Of a stretch of DNA of 64,000 nt, positions 1 to 14,241 are shown piece after piece (the first letter of the stretch is position 1; every line of letters starts with the position of its first letter). Source of the DNA: Paratinospora sagittata (Eukaryota; Streptophyta; Magnoliopsida; Ranunculales; Menispermaceae). The notes beneath the pieces are model-generated. The model made no database searches. It saw only the letters and a list, made by a program, of their open reading frames with translations, and was not told the DNA's origin. Made by a program: the position numbers and the translations under genes. The DNA lies in assembly GCA_035771175.1 (NCBI GenBank), contig CM069606.1, positions 28,291,816 through 28,355,815 of the forward strand. The letters run 5' to 3'.

Positions 1-1596
1 TCAACAAATATATCATACATGTCAACAACATAAATTGCATGAGTTTTGAATAACACAATGCACAATCTCCCTCCTCCGCAAGGCAAGAGAGCGGGTCTAA
101 CCCTTGTATGGCCGTACAAGGTAGACATAGCCTCTCATCACCCAATTCACAGTCATTTCAAGGATCGCAACCCTTGTTAGGACAGACCTACTGACAATGA
201 GGACTCGCAAAACCTCATCCGGATCTAATTCCTAACGAAATGACAATGAGGATTCGCAAAACCTCATCATTACAAACTCCAAGTGCTAAAATCAGTTTGC
301 ATGATCCATAAAACTCAATGCATTACATATCAATATAACATGCATACAATCAAACATTTTATATGCGTACAATGCCATACAAGAACCAAATCAAGGAAAC
401 TATACTCACAGTGGTTACTCGAGTTTTCTAAGCCAACCTCTAAAATCGAGCAACAATATTGCTTCCTCAAGAGCGTTTATCCATGCCCTTAAGCTCTCAA
501 TTTAAACACTGAAATTACCATAGATTATCATGAGACGCATCATTTATCATATCGTTAGCTACTAAAAATATCAAATCATATCCAAAAATCACGATTTTAG
601 TATCGAAACGACCGGAATTCAGTTCTCTACGAATCTATGATTTCAAATCATTGTTTACATCACTGTTCACAGTACTATTCACTATTCACTATTCATTCTT
701 TACTATTCATCTAAAAGATGTAAATTGTATTAAAATTGTTAAACGGTCTCCAAAAATCATGAAATAAAATCTAACCACATATTCGGGGTCCCAACAGTCC
801 AGGGAGTGTTTTTCTACCTTCATAGCGGATTTTTCATTCGCGTTGGGTCAAAACCCCAATTTTTCAAAACGCCGGAAAACGGCTCCCACAGTCAAAATTT
901 CTCCGCTAGTATAGCTTAGATTGTAATTTCACGAAGAAAGAGAGTGAAAATCACTTACCGCAAGGCCCAATTTGACGTGAATCCCGCGTTTCTCCCTTCC
1001 GTTCTTCCTTTCTCTCGTTTCGGTTCTTCTTCTTCTCGTTCTGCAACTTCCTTTCCTTCTTCTTTTGATTTCTATTTTTTTTTTATTTTTTTTATTTTAT
1101 TTATCCTTCCTCTTTTACACGTGGAGAGAGCTTAGAAAAGAGAGAAAAGATATTTTATATAAAAATGATCCAATACACCTAGGCTCCCCTTAATAACCAA
1201 CTCCTCCATCAAATTCCATTCAATTCAACTCATCTCATTCATATAAGTCATTTAATAATTCAATTTCAATCTACACTATTTAATAATTCACTTATTTCAC
1301 ATGTATTCATTTACACACATGCATTACATCATACTATGCATTAAGTCCTTAAATCATACTTCAATCCACATATTTCATTAACCAACCTCATAAATTAATC
1401 AATTTAATTCATATGTATCATCTGCATTGTATAAGTTTATTTATTTACTACTAATCATACACGCGCATATTTAGCTCATACGTATCATATGATCACGTGT
1501 ATATGTAGCTCATACGTATAAAATATGTGTATTATACATCTTGATATACGTGTAATTTAACGTATATATATGTAATTAAAATTGCGGGGTGTTACA
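1..1596 (-). repeat. LTR of gypsy element A1 (its 3' LTR, cut by the window edge)
   Basis: Matches the complete family LTR at 6,410-8,661; the left part lies outside the window. Ends GGGGTGTTACA at 1,596. Contains an ACTATTC-rich stretch (about 660-715) and a pyrimidine-rich tract (about 1,000-1,110). Read on the minus strand it begins TGTAACACCCC, a common start for Tekay/Del-type and related gypsy LTRs. Confidence 0.85.
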
Positions 1597-4500
1597 ATCT
1601 CCCCAACTTAAGGAATTTCGTCCTCGAAATTTAGAATCAAAGACTATTCCTAAAGTGATACTTAATTCCAGAAAACTGCTCCCGCATTTTATATTTTCGC
1701 TTCCATGTTTGCTCTTCTTGATACGTGGTATCCTCCCCAACTTAGCGTTGAGTTATATCTATAACATATATGAAATCCGAATGACATTTCCTCAATATAT
1801 AGAAACTATTATGGACACCTATCAACTGTGACAGTAGAGCAAATCGGTAAGCCAATGGACCTATCCTCTCAAAGATTTCTCATGGTCCAACAAATGCGAA
1901 CTTTCTTTTCATTCCAAATCTCATTTGGCCTTTCTGTGGTAAGACCCTTAGCAAAACTGAGTCAGCCACAATAAATTTCAAGGCCTATATAACAACCTTG
2001 TGTATTTAATAATATCCTGTGGCACCAAGAACAATAACTCCATACTTTCAAATCAACAAGTTGGAGATCTATAAGGCTTATTATCAAGTGCCATCATTAT
2101 GCTATTATCATAGTTGCTTATACACATAAGTTGACACACATAAAGTATTCCTTCCAACGTTCACCAAAATTCAAGTATACCAGACCCGAGCATGCTCGCA
2201 AGCATCAAAGTCACTCTCTCAATCTGTCAACCAGTCTGAGAGTACATATCACACTGAGAAGGAGATGAGTACCAAAATGAGTTTGCATCATATATCAGAT
2301 CTCGACACAATCTTCGGATCTTAATCCGACATGAAAAATATCTGAGTACTCCCATCAAATCTCCCTATCTCATACATATACACTCTGCTCAGTCTATCAA
2401 TAGAATTCTGGTGTTCATTGGAAGAATATATAGACTTACCAGTCCACTAATGGTTATCCAAATGGTATCATTTCTACCCATAACCCATAAGATACCATTT
2501 GAATCCCATATTCATTTAATACAATCCATATTATCAATTTCATAACCTTTCATACTGATATCATACTCGTCGCATCATAAATTTTACTATCTGAATATGA
2601 GTATCAATTAGCTGAACATGCATCCGAGCACAAATATCAACACATGGAGTAATAGAGAGTACACTCATAACTGTAACTCTCATTCACAAACAATCTCCAT
2701 TTATGGCCTCACTGATAGGTACTACTCCAGTTTCAGCCTGTTTCCTGCTCAATGCCTCAGCAACATCTTGGCCTTTCCCAGGATAATAATTCCATATAAA
2801 ATCAAATCCTTTGGGAATTCTTGCCACATTTATTACCTCATATTTTCCGTTCAAATAATTACTTCAGACTCTTAACAGATGAAGATAGTGTGACCTTTAA
2901 TTATAGAGGCAATGCTCTCATCAATTCAAAATAACTACGAACTAAATTTTTATTCACTCTCAGGATAGTTATTACCTATCCTTTTGTGTCAATGCAAAAT
3001 CCAGAACTGGACGTGATATTCATCAATCACAATTACTTTCAGACTCTGAAAATAATAATAACATTTAATACTGTGAGAGCTTTTCCATGCACAACGGTCC
3101 ACATATTATATAGCATTCATCTGGTTTAGTTTCGTGAGTGGAACAGATAGCTTCAAGGATCTTTCCACGCACTTTTTATAGCATACAACTAATACCAGAA
3201 AACTTCTGATTTCCATCATTAAAATCAGTTGTCACAGTACTATGATCACTTTGACCTTCCCAGCATCCTTGAAGATATCAAAAATTTCTCATCTTAATTA
3301 TAGTCAGAACTCATATTCATCGAGCTTGGCACTCAATCGGTGCTCTCTCAGTGACTACAAGATCATGCCGAGGTGCTATTCATGCTCCTCTCATTTTTCT
3401 TGGGATAATTTCATATATCATCATCGAAGACTATGTACTCAAGATATGGTTCATATACCCACTGCATCAATCCTATAACGTGATTGAAACATAAATTAAG
3501 GTTACCAACATTTCATACTATCCATATCTTGTCTTACAACAGTCTGCATTACATCCTTTTCTCGAATTCTTAACTGATGGTGCCTAGAGCTCAAAATGAT
3601 TTTAAAGAAAATTTGGCTTCATTTAGTTAATCGAATTCGACCATCTATCCCTGGTAAAGGTATTCATTCTTTCTTGTTATCATGCCCAGTTAACAGTAAT
3701 TTATACTTAAACATATTTCACTATACCTTCTTTCCATATTATCACAAATGCTCTCCAAGGTGGCATATCAAAGATAATCAATCTTTTTTTTTTCCATTAA
3801 CACATGTACTTACCTTCAATCCTCATAATTCCTCAGGTACTCTTTATATGAAGGAATGAAGATGCATATTAGACTGGCATCAGTGTTTTATGCTATCAAT
3901 CTCCTGTCCAGGTGGCAATTTTAATAGTTCATCAGAGAATACTCCAATATATCAGCTCACCACAGGAATTTTAATCAACTGCATGCCTTCTTACCTTACT
4001 CTACATGGCTTTGTACTAGCCATATGCTTCATGTCCTCGTCAATAATTATCTTATCTTAGATAGAAGATTTTGAGGGTATAAATTTCTCGAGATTCAAAA
4101 TGAGAATTTTCCACTTATGCCACATATTACTTCTTTTCGAAGAGACGCTCCACCTAGCATGAGAGGTGACCAGCCAATCATACCCACAAAGCATCCAATT
4201 CCAAAAATTTCAGATTCTAGAGCCCATAACTACTTGATGACTCTCATAGTTATTACACATAATCTTTGCTAACCATATCATGATAGATTCTTTCTCCTGT
4301 AGGCATACCCACAATCAATGATGCATTCTTTTAACAGAAGATAATACAATCTGTCTACCATATCACCAGAGATAAAGGACCAGGTAGATCCAACAACATA
4401 TCAGAATATACACCATAACCAAATATTGATCATACATGTTATCAACGTCTTACTCATCTTTGGATCTGGTCTTGTATTTACTTTAATTTATTCTCTAAAA

Positions 4501-5909
4501 TCTGGTGGAGTCACATTGATAAAATTTACTGGAGCATTCCATATCAACTAACTGGAGATTAACACATCTTGTGTCTTTTTTTTTTTCAAATTGATAATTG
4601 ACAATCATAGGTCGAGATACAATGTACGCAGTTTGTGACTCCTGCTCAGGCAATAGAAACCAATTCTGGTTTTCATAATTCGTTAACATCACTTTTCTTT
4701 TTCCCATTTGTATTGGGTCAGGTACTAACAAAATTAGAGTCACTAATACTGCCAAAATCTCAACCGTACTCAATGTTTCGCTTATCTTGAATTTCATATT
4801 CTTGCCCCAACATTTCCTTACATTACTTATTTCTCTTTTTACCTAACACTGGTGTTGATGACTCGGCTTCTAACGGCGGTACAAGCTATATCACTAATAT
4901 TGCTTGGGTTAACAATTTCACCACAGCTTTGGCTAACCCAACATTTACAGGTTGCCTCATAACCTACGCATATATTTATAACCCAACAATTTTCAAACCT
5001 GCCATATAGGATCCTAAAATTCATTCTAGATACTTATCATTCTCAGAGTATCCATCGTGATCATTCAAAAAATAAACTATACCAGGCTATTTAATTCATG
5101 TTTGTCTTTATGGTTAGGCATGTCACTACATTTTACCAAGATAAACTTTTTCATGCCTTAGATCAAGGTCAGCATGATGATAGAAGCCCTTATACAATAG
5201 CTTCTTTAATTAATCTCATGCCTAAATCAGCTCAGAGTTCTTAACCCAATTTTCCATCATCTCTTATCATCAGTTAGCTTAAACTTAGCTAACTTGTTTT
5301 TTTTTTCATTTTCAGAGACTTAATCATTCTCGAATATGGTCTCTACTCAGAGTCGCAACTTCGTTACTATGTCTACTATCAGACTGCTAGTTAAATCTCA
5401 TCTCCTGAAAGTTTCCATAACTTTCACATATCTTTTTCCATCTGGCTTATCATTGAGACTGTCTACTTATTTTATTTTGACTTCAGTCTCAACTATATAT
5501 GTTTTTAAGTACTCACACCATTAGCATCCACATTTGGAGCTATCACTGGTTCAAGCCTCTGTCTTTCTCACATTACAACTTTGTCACAAGCTTATAAGTT
5601 GTGCATCTCGTTGTTGTTGGGTAGTTACTAGCCATAGATAAGCTATAAAATTTATTATCACTGGATTCCATCCAGTTCTTTTTCTTTCAGATTTCTAATC
5701 CTTTCGTGATCAGCAATTTCCATTGTTAATCTTGACTATTCGTTTCTAAATCTGAAATTCACCGACACAGGTGGTTCTCAGTCAAGATAACATATTGGCT
5801 TAGGCTCAACATAATAGCACTACCCATATGTATACCCATACAAACAATCATAATGTCATAAAGTTTTTATCTTTTTACGAATTTTAAACTTAGGCTCTGA
5901 TACCAATAT
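1597..5909 (-). pseudogene. Internal region of gypsy element A1, degraded gag-pol
   Basis: Runs right to left on the minus strand from a primer-binding site at 5,893-5,906 to the 3' LTR. No open frame is longer than about 100 codons. Recognisable debris lies in the expected order: an RT stretch LREHRLSAKLDEYE (about 3,311-3,351), the RNase H/integrase linker YYPGKGQDVAEALSRK (about 2,741-2,820), and the integrase tail next to the LTR (about 1,750-1,990). About 4.3 kb long and collinear with A2 at 8,662-12,952. It is a dead retrotransposon. I could not place gag precisely. Confidence 0.75.
5893..5906 (-). promoter_or_regulatory. Primer-binding site of element A1 (initiator tRNA-Met)
   Basis: On the minus strand the sequence is TTGGTATCAGAGCC, complementary to the 3' end of plant initiator tRNA-Met, and follows the LTR end by 3 bases. 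It fixes the orientation of A1. Confidence 0.85.
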
Positions 5910-6409
5910 TGTCACGACGCCCCTGACGTAGGCTGACGTCATGACCGGCACAACGTACTATACACTGTACATACCCATATACAATATATAATACACTGTC
6001 AGCCTTCACGTACTCTCACAATCCATCCCAAACTTACAGAATTTTTTTTTCTATACCACAAATCAAATCCAATATAGTTCATTCATTCACACATCACATT
6101 TTCATTTCATCATCCAATATATTACGCTATCTATGCCCACACATCCCATCTAGATGATAATACATATATATATAATGTGTGATAAGTATACATATCAAAA
6201 TAACAAAAATATAATCTATTTCCTCCAAGCATACATACACATACCAGACAAGTTCTTTTTCCCTTCGTGTCAATACCTGAAATATTGGAGGAAATAGGGT
6301 GAGCAAACAACAGCTTAGTGAATATAGTTCTTGAGATGACAATTATATACATTTAGAGAAATATGACATTTAAAATCATTTCAAACACTTATTCAACACA
6401 TGCATCATT
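5910..6409 (-). repeat. 5' LTR of element A1, interrupted after 500 bp
   Basis: Begins TGTCACGACGCCCC and matches the first 500 bp of the family LTR, then stops where a second LTR of the same family starts. Simplest reading: element A2 inserted into this LTR. The other side of that insertion is lost at 13,859. Confidence 0.75.
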
Positions 6410-8661
6410 TGTCACGACGCTCCTTACGTAGGCTGACGTCATGACCAGCACAGCGTTACTGTACACTGTACAAACCCATAGACAGTATATAATACACTGT
6501 CAGCCTTCACGTACTCTCACAAACCTTCCCAAAATGTACAGAATATTTTTTTTTCCTATACCACAAATCAAATCAAATCAAATATATATATAGATGATCA
6601 TTCTACTCACATTCATTCCAGTCATTCCACAAATTAAATTCTCACCTGATAAATATCTATGATCATCTCATTTCATCATCCCAAGCATTATATAATATTA
6701 CCACACAACCCATCTAGGTGATATTCCATATATATCGTGTGTGATAATTATACATATCAAAATAACATAAATATAATCTATTTCCTCCAAGCATACATAC
6801 ACATACCAGACGAAGGCTCACGTGATTATCACTCACGGAGTTTCCTTTTCCCTTCGACTCAATACCTGAAATATTGGAGGAAATGGGATGAGCAAACAAC
6901 AGCTCAGTGAATATAGTTCTTGAGATGACAATTATATACATTTAGAGAAATATGACATTTAAAATCATTTCAAACACTTATGCAACACATGCATCATTCA
7001 ACGAATATATTATACATGTCAACAACATAAATTTCATGAGTTTTTCATAATACAATGCACACTCTCCCTCCTCCGCAAGGCAAGAGAGCGGGTCTAACCC
7101 TTGTATGGCGTACAAGGTAGACACAGCCTCTTATTACCCAATTCACAGTCATTTCAAGGATCGCAACCCTTGTTAGGACAGACCTACTGACAATGAGGAC
7201 TCGCAAAACCTCATCTGGGTCTAATTCCTAACGAAATGACAATGAGGAATCGCAAAGCCTCATCATTAGAAACTCCAATTGCTAAAATCAGATTGCATGA
7301 TCCATAAAACTCAATGCATTATATATAAATATAACATGCATACAATCAAACATTTTATATGTGTACAATGCCATACAAGAACCAAATCAAGAAAACTATA
7401 CTCACAGTACAACACGTTCAACTTAAACCCAATCATCGTCGCTTTCGAGTCCAGCTCCAAGTTAAATCCAACGAATTTAACCTGTCATAATCACTCCATA
7501 ATTCAATTTCTTGTATTCATATCTATTTACATCTTTCATTTCTCAACTCACTTCAAATCACGAATAATAAATCCATTTAGGACTCATAAGCAGTTGAAGA
7601 AACTACTATCTCGTTTCTGTGGTCAATCTAGATATTTCCACAAGAAAGAACAGTGAAAATAGATTTCCGAATCATATTTTCACGACACCATATACTTAGT
7701 TACTAAAACTATCAACTCATATCCAAAAATCACAATTTTAGCATCGAAACGTCCAGAATTCAGTTCTCTACAATTCTATGACCTCAAACAGGAGTTTCAT
7801 TGGATGCACATCACTGATCAATGTTCACTATTCACTATGCACTGTTTTACTATACACTCACTATTCACTGTGACTATTCACTGTTCACTGTTCACTATTT
7901 ACTATTCATTACTATTCATCCGAAAGATGTAAATTGTATTAAAATTGTCAAACGGTCTCCAAAACGCATGAAATAGAATCTAACCACAGATTCGGAGTCC
8001 CGACAATTCAGGGAGTGTTTTTCTACCTTCCTAGCGGGTTTTCATTCAAGTTGGGATCAAAACCCCAATTTGTTAAATCGCCGTAAAACGACTTCCACAG
8101 TAAAAATTACCCCGCTAGAAAGTTTACATCTAACTTAGATAGTAATTTCACGAAGAAAAAGAGTGAAAATCACTTACCGCGGGTTCGATTGGACGCGAAT
8201 TCCGCGTTTTCCCTTTTTCTTCTTCTCCTTTTTATCTCTGCTTCTTCTCCTCTTCCTGTTTTGTTTTCGTTCTGACAACTTCATTTCTCTTCTTTTAAAT
8301 TTTATTTTCTTTCTTTTTTTTTCATTCTTTTTTTTTTTGTCTTCTTCTGATGAACAGTATCCCATTTATGAATAGTAAACTTACTATTCAAGTACTGTTT
8401 ATTATTTTATTTTATTTTATCTTTTTATTCGTTCTTCTTCTTCATACACTCAATTCACATTTTTAAGTAACCAACCATACACACGTATATTTGTCTTTTT
8501 TCTTCATACACTCAATCATACACGTATATTTAGCTCATACGTATAAAATACGTGTATGATCAAGCATATATTGAGCTCCTACGTATAAAATACGTGTATT
8601 ATACATCTCGATATACGTGTACGTCAACGTATGTATTTAATTAAATTTACGGGGTGTTACA
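6410..8661 (-). repeat. Complete LTR (3' LTR of gypsy element A2)
   Basis: 2,252 bp from TGTCACGACG to GGGGTGTTACA, bounded by TG...CA. Carries ACTATTC/ACTGTTC repeats (about 7,830-7,920) and a long pyrimidine tract (8,200-8,345). The antisense of that tract gives a spurious Lys/Arg-rich frame. Reference copy for the family in this window. Confidence 0.88.
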
Positions 8662-11600
8662 ATCTCCCCAACTTAAGAAATTTCGTCCTCGAAATTTAGA
8701 ATCAAGGACTATTCTTCAAGTGATACTCAATCCCAGAAAACTGCTCCCGCATTTTATATTTCAGCTCCCATGTTTGCTCTTCTTGATACGTAGTATCCTC
8801 CCCAACTTAGAGTTGAGTTACATCCATACAATCTATGGAATCTGAATGACATTTCCTCAACATCAATAGATAGACACTATTCCGCACACTTATCAACTGT
8901 GACAGTAGAGCAAATCGGTATGCCAATGGACCTATCATATCAAGGATTTCTACTGGTCCAACAAATCGCGGTGCGAGCTTTCTTTTCATTCCAAATCTTA
9001 TTTGGCCTTTCTGTGGTAAGACCCTTAGCAAAACTGAGTCAGCCACAATACATTTCAAGGCCTATATACCAACCTTGTGTATTTAATAATATATTGTGGC
9101 ACCAATAACAATAACTCCATACTTTCAAATCAACAAGTTGGAGATCTATAAGGCTTATGATCAAACCTTGAAAGTGTCATCATTATGCTATTATAATAGT
9201 TGGTTATACACACAAGTTTATACAAATAAAATATTTCTTCCAACTTCCACCAAATTCAAGTATACCAGACCCGAGCATGCTCGCAAGCATCAAAGTCACT
9301 CTCTCAGTCTGTCAACCAATCTGAGAGTACATATCACACTGAGAAGGAGATGAGTACCAAAACGAGTCTGCATCATATATCAGATCTCGACACAATCTTC
9401 GGATCTTAATCCGACATGAAAAATATCTGAGTACTCCCATCAAATCTCTCTATCTCACACATATACAACCTGCTCAGTCTATCCAAAGAATTTTGGTGTT
9501 CATTGGACGAATATAGAGACTTATCAGTCCATTAATGGTTATCCAAATGGTATCATTTCTACCCATAACCCATAAGATACCATTTGAAGCCCATATTCAT
9601 TTAACACATTTTCTATTACCCATTTCATAATCTTTCCTACTGATACATACTCAGCTCATCATAAATCTTACTCTCTGAATATGAGTATCAATCACCTGAA
9701 CATGCATTCGAGCACACATATCAACACATGGAGGAATATAGAGTACACTCATAACTGTATCTCTCAATCACAAACAATCTCCATTTATGGCTAACTGATA
9801 GCCTGTTTTCTGCTCAATGTCTCAGCAACATATTGACCTTTCCCAGGATAATAATTCAATATAATCAAATCTTTCGGGAATTCCTGCCACATTTATTACC
9901 TCATATTCAGTTTCTTTCCGTTCAAATAATTACTTCAGACCCTTAAAATCTGAAGATAATGTAATATAGAGGCAATGCTCTCGTTATTTCCAATTAACTA
10001 CCAACAAATTTTTATTCACCCTCAGGATAGTTATTCTCGTGCACGACCAAATATCTAAAGGCACAAGTAATTAACATATCCTTTTGTATCAATGCAAAAT
10101 CCAGATCTGGACGTGATATTCATCACTCACCATTACTTCCAGGTTCTGAAACTAGTAACAACATTGAATATTGTGAGAGTGTCCCCATGCACAACGGTCC
10201 ACACATTATATAACATTCGTCTGGTTTAGTTTCGTGAGTGGAACAAATAGCTTCAAGGATCTTTCCACGCACTTTCTATAACATACAACTAATACCAGAG
10301 AACTTCTGATTTCCATCCTTTAACTCAATTTTAACAGTTCTATGATCACGTTGACCTTCCCAACATCCTTAAAGATACTATTTAAACTAGTCATGTGATC
10401 CAAAAAGTCTCATCTCATTTATATTCAAAACTCATATTCACCGAGCTTGGCACTCCATCGGTGCTCTCTCAGTGACTACAAGATACTTCCGATGTGCTAT
10501 TCATGCTCTTCTCAGTTCTTGGGACAATTTCATATATCATCATCGCAGACTATGTACTAATCAAGATATGGTTCATATTCCCACTGCATCAATCCTATAA
10601 CGTGATTGACACATTAATTAAGGTTACCAACATTTCATACTATCCATAGCTTGTATTACAACAGTCTGCATTACATCTTTTTCTCGAACTCTTAACTGAT
10701 GGTGCCTAGAGCTCAAAATGATCTTAAAGAAAATTTGGCTCCATTTAGTTAACCGAAATTCAACCATCTATCCATGGTAAAGGATATTCATTCTTTATTG
10801 TTACCCTGCTTCGTTAGCAGTAAGTCATACTTAAACATATTTCACTATCAAATGTTCTTCAAGTGGCATATCAAGAATAATAAATCTTTTACTCATTAAC
10901 ACATTTACCTACACCTTCAATCCTCACGATTCCTCAGGTACTCTTTATATGCAGGACTGGAGATACATGTTATACTAGCATCAATTTTATATGCTATCAA
11001 TCTCTTGTCCATGTGACAATTTTAATACTTCATCAGAGAAGACTCCAATATACCAGCTCACCACAAGAATTTTAATCAACTGCATGCCTTATTACATTAC
11101 TCGAAATGGCTTTGTACTAGCCATATTCTCCAAGTCCTCGTCAATAACTAGCTTATCTTAGATAGAAGATTTTGAGGGTCTAAATTCCTCGAGATTCAAA
11201 ATGAGAATTTTTCACTTATTCAGAATATTACTTCTTTTCGGAGAGACGGTCCACCTGGCATGAGAGGTGACCGGCTAATCATACCCACAAAGCATCCAAT
11301 TCCAAAAATGTCAGATTCTAGAGTCCATAATTACTTGATGACCCTCATATTTATTCCACATATTATTTGGTAACCATTTCATGGTAGATTCTTTCTCCTG
11401 TAGGCATACTCACAATCAATGATGCATTATTAGAACAGAAGATACCATATCACCAGAGATAAAGGACCAGGTAGATCCAACAATACATCAGAATATACAC
11501 AATACCAAAATGTTGATCATACCTGTTAACAACGTCGTACTAATCTTTGGATCTGGTCTTTAATTTATTCTCTAAAATCTGGTGGAGTCACATTGATAAA

Positions 11601-12952
11601 AATTATTGGGGCATTCCATATCGACTAACTGGACATTAACACATCCCGTGTCCTTTTTTTTGTCTCAGATTGATAATCGACAATCATAGGTCGAGATATA
11701 ATGTACATAGTTTGTGACTCCTGCTCAGGCAATGGAAACCAATTCTGGTTTTCATAATTCGTTAACATCACTTTTCCTTTTCCCATTTTTATTGGGTTAG
11801 TACCTGACCCAATACTGCCAACATCTCAACCTTACTCAATGTTTCACTTATCTTCAATTTCATATTATTGCCCCCAACATTTCCTTACATCCCTTATTTC
11901 TCTTTTTACCTAACTAACGGCAATGCAAGCTATCTCACTATTGCTGGGGTTAACAATTTCACCACAGCTTTGGCTAACCGGAAAGTTATAGGCTGCCTCA
12001 CAACTTGCGCCTATATTTATAACCCAACAATTATCAAACCTGCCGTATAGGATCCCAAAATTTATTCTAGATCCTTATCATTCTCAGAATATCGTGATCA
12101 TTCCAAAAATAAACTATACTAGTCTAATTCATGTTTGTTTTTATGGTTAGGCATGTCACGACATTTTAACTTGTTCATGCCTTAAATCAATGTCAGCATG
12201 ATGATAGAAGCCCTTATACAATAGCTTCTTTAATTAATCTCATGCCTAAATCAGCTCAGAGTCCTTAACCCAAATTTTCTGTCATCTCTTATCATCAGTT
12301 AGCTTAAACTTAGCTAACTTGTTTTATCATTTTCAGAGACTTAATCATTCTCCAAGATGGTCTCCACTTAGAGTAGCAAATCTGTACTATGTCTACTATC
12401 AGACTGCCAGTTAAGATAGGAGAGTATCTTGTCCTGAAAGTTTCCATAACTTTCACATATCTTTTCATTTCATCTGGCTTATCATTGAGACCGTGTCTAT
12501 TTATTTTCTTTTGACTTCAGCCTCCATTATAGATGTTTTTTTTTTTTTAGAAATACTCACACCATTGGCACCCACATCTGAAGTTATCAATGGTTCAAGC
12601 CTCTGTCATTCTCACATTACAACTTTGCCACAAGCTCATAAGCTGTGCATTTCATTGTTGTTGGGTAGTTACTAGCCATATATAAGCTATGTCATTTATT
12701 GCACTGGATTACATCCAGTTCTTTTTCTTTCAGCCTTCTAATCCTTTCTTGATCAGCAATGTTCATTGTTAATCTTGACTGGTATTTTCCAAATCTGGAA
12801 TTCACTGACACAGGTGATTCTCAGTCAAGATAACATATTGGATTAGGCTCAACATAATAATACTACCCATATGTATACCCATACAATCAATCATAATATC
12901 ATAAAGCTTTTATCTTTTTATGAATTTTAAACTTAGGCTCTGATACCAATAT
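8662..12952 (-). pseudogene. Internal region of gypsy element A2, degraded gag-pol
   Basis: Collinear with A1 and similarly decayed. The clearest coding remnant is 8,807-9,058 (minus), the segment after the integrase core: LPQKGQIRFGMKRKLAPRF, then GPVEILDMIGPLAYR and LLMLRKCHSDS. This matches the GPF/Y-type integrase tail of Ty3/gypsy pol. An RT remnant like that of A1 lies near 10,431-10,471, and the tRNA-Met primer site at 12,936-12,949. No intact ORF remains, so any mobility would need an outside enzyme source. Confidence 0.78.
12936..12949 (-). promoter_or_regulatory. Primer-binding site of element A2 (initiator tRNA-Met)
   Basis: Minus strand TTGGTATCAGAGCC beside the LTR start at 12,953, the same as in A1. 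Confidence 0.85.
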
Positions 12953-13859
12953 TGTCACGACGCCCCTTACGTAGGCTGACGTCATGACCGGCACAGCGTA
13001 CTATACAGTACAAACCCATAGACAGTATATAATACACTGTCAGCCTTCACGTACTCTCACAAACCTTCCCAAAATGTACAGAATATTTTTTTTCCTATAC
13101 CACAAATCAAATCAAATCAAATATATATATAGATGATCATTCCACTCACATTCATTCCAGTCATTCCACAAATTAAATTCTCACCTGATAAATATCTATG
13201 ATCATCTCATTTCATCATCCCAAGCATTATATAATATTACTACACAACCCATCTAGGTGATATTCCATATATATCATGTGTGATAATTATACATATCAAA
13301 ATAACATAAATATAATCTATTTCCTCCAAGCATACATACACATACCAGACGAAGGCTCACGTGATTATCACTCACGGAGTTTCCTTTTCCCTTCGACTCA
13401 ATACCTGAAATATTGGAGGAAATGGGGTGAGCAAACAACAGCTCAGTGAATATAGTTCTTGAGATGACAATTATATACATTTAGAGAAATATGACATTTA
13501 AAATCATTTCAAACACTTATGCAACACATGCATCATTCAACGAATATATTATACATGTCAACAACATAAATTTCATGAGTTTTCCATAATACAATGCACA
13601 CTCTCCCTCCTCCGCAAGGCAAGAGAGCGGGTCTAACCCTTGTATGGCCGTACAAGGTAGACACAGCCTCTCATTACCCAATTCACAGTCATTTCAAGGA
13701 TCGCAACCCTTGTTAGGACAGACCTACTGACAATGAGGACTCGCAAAACCTCATCTGAATCTAATTCCTAACGAAATGACAATGAGGATTCGCAAAACCT
13801 CATCATTGCAAACTCCAAGTGCTAAAATCAGTTTGCATGATCCATAAAACTCAATGCAT
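12953..13859 (-). repeat. 5' LTR of element A2, truncated
   Basis: First 907 bp of the family LTR. It breaks off in the middle of a conserved stretch (...AAACTCAATGCAT) and joins chromovirus coding DNA at 13,860 without a target duplication, so a deletion or illegitimate recombination took place. Confidence 0.8.
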
Positions 13860-14241
13860 CAAATGCTTTGGGATCAAAGGAAAGCTCTCTCCATGGTATA
13901 TCGGTCCATTTCAGATCAATGAACGTATTGGCAAACTTGTTTATCTGTCCCTTCCATCATCCATGTCTAAGGTTCATGACATTTTTCACGTATCCATGCT
14001 TCAAAAGTATCATCTTGATCCTTCGCATATCATCCATCTAGTCGAGGTTCGTGTTGAGGAAGGAAATAAGTATCAGGAGAGAGTGATATAGATTTTGGAT
14101 AGAAAAACTCAAGAACTAAGGCGACGTAGCATACCACTGGTGAAAGTGCTCTGGGATCACCACGGAATAGAGGAAGCAACATGGGAACTAGAAGCAACAA
14201 TTAAACAGAAATACTTTGAATTGTTTTCTAGTAATAACTGA
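13860..14241 (+). pseudogene. Chromovirus (Tekay/Del-like) pol C-terminus: integrase tail and chromodomain
   Basis: Plus-strand Ty3/gypsy pol 3' end. The GPF/Y-like part has KLSPWYIGPFQINERIG and HVSMLQKYHLDPSHII. The chromodomain-like end has VLWDHHGIEEATWELE and stops with TGA at 14,239-14,241. A TAG at 14,089-14,091 interrupts the frame just before ILDRKTQELRRRSIPLVKV, so the copy is dead. Everything upstream in pol is missing, and the left edge is the breakpoint with the A2 LTR. Confidence 0.85.

Noticed and set aside
5893..5906. tRNA-Met-like sequence as a tRNA gene
   Set aside because: Only the primer complement beside an LTR; no cloverleaf is present here, at 12,936 or at 29,887.
6127..6352. 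Two overlapping minus ORFs of 71-73 codons repeated at 6,714, 13,274 and 16,323
   Set aside because: They recur only because they lie in LTR copies; frames are not conserved in length and no protein feature is seen.
8174..8365. Lys/Arg-rich frame on the minus strand
   Set aside because: It is the antisense of a pyrimidine-rich tract in the LTR, with no other support.
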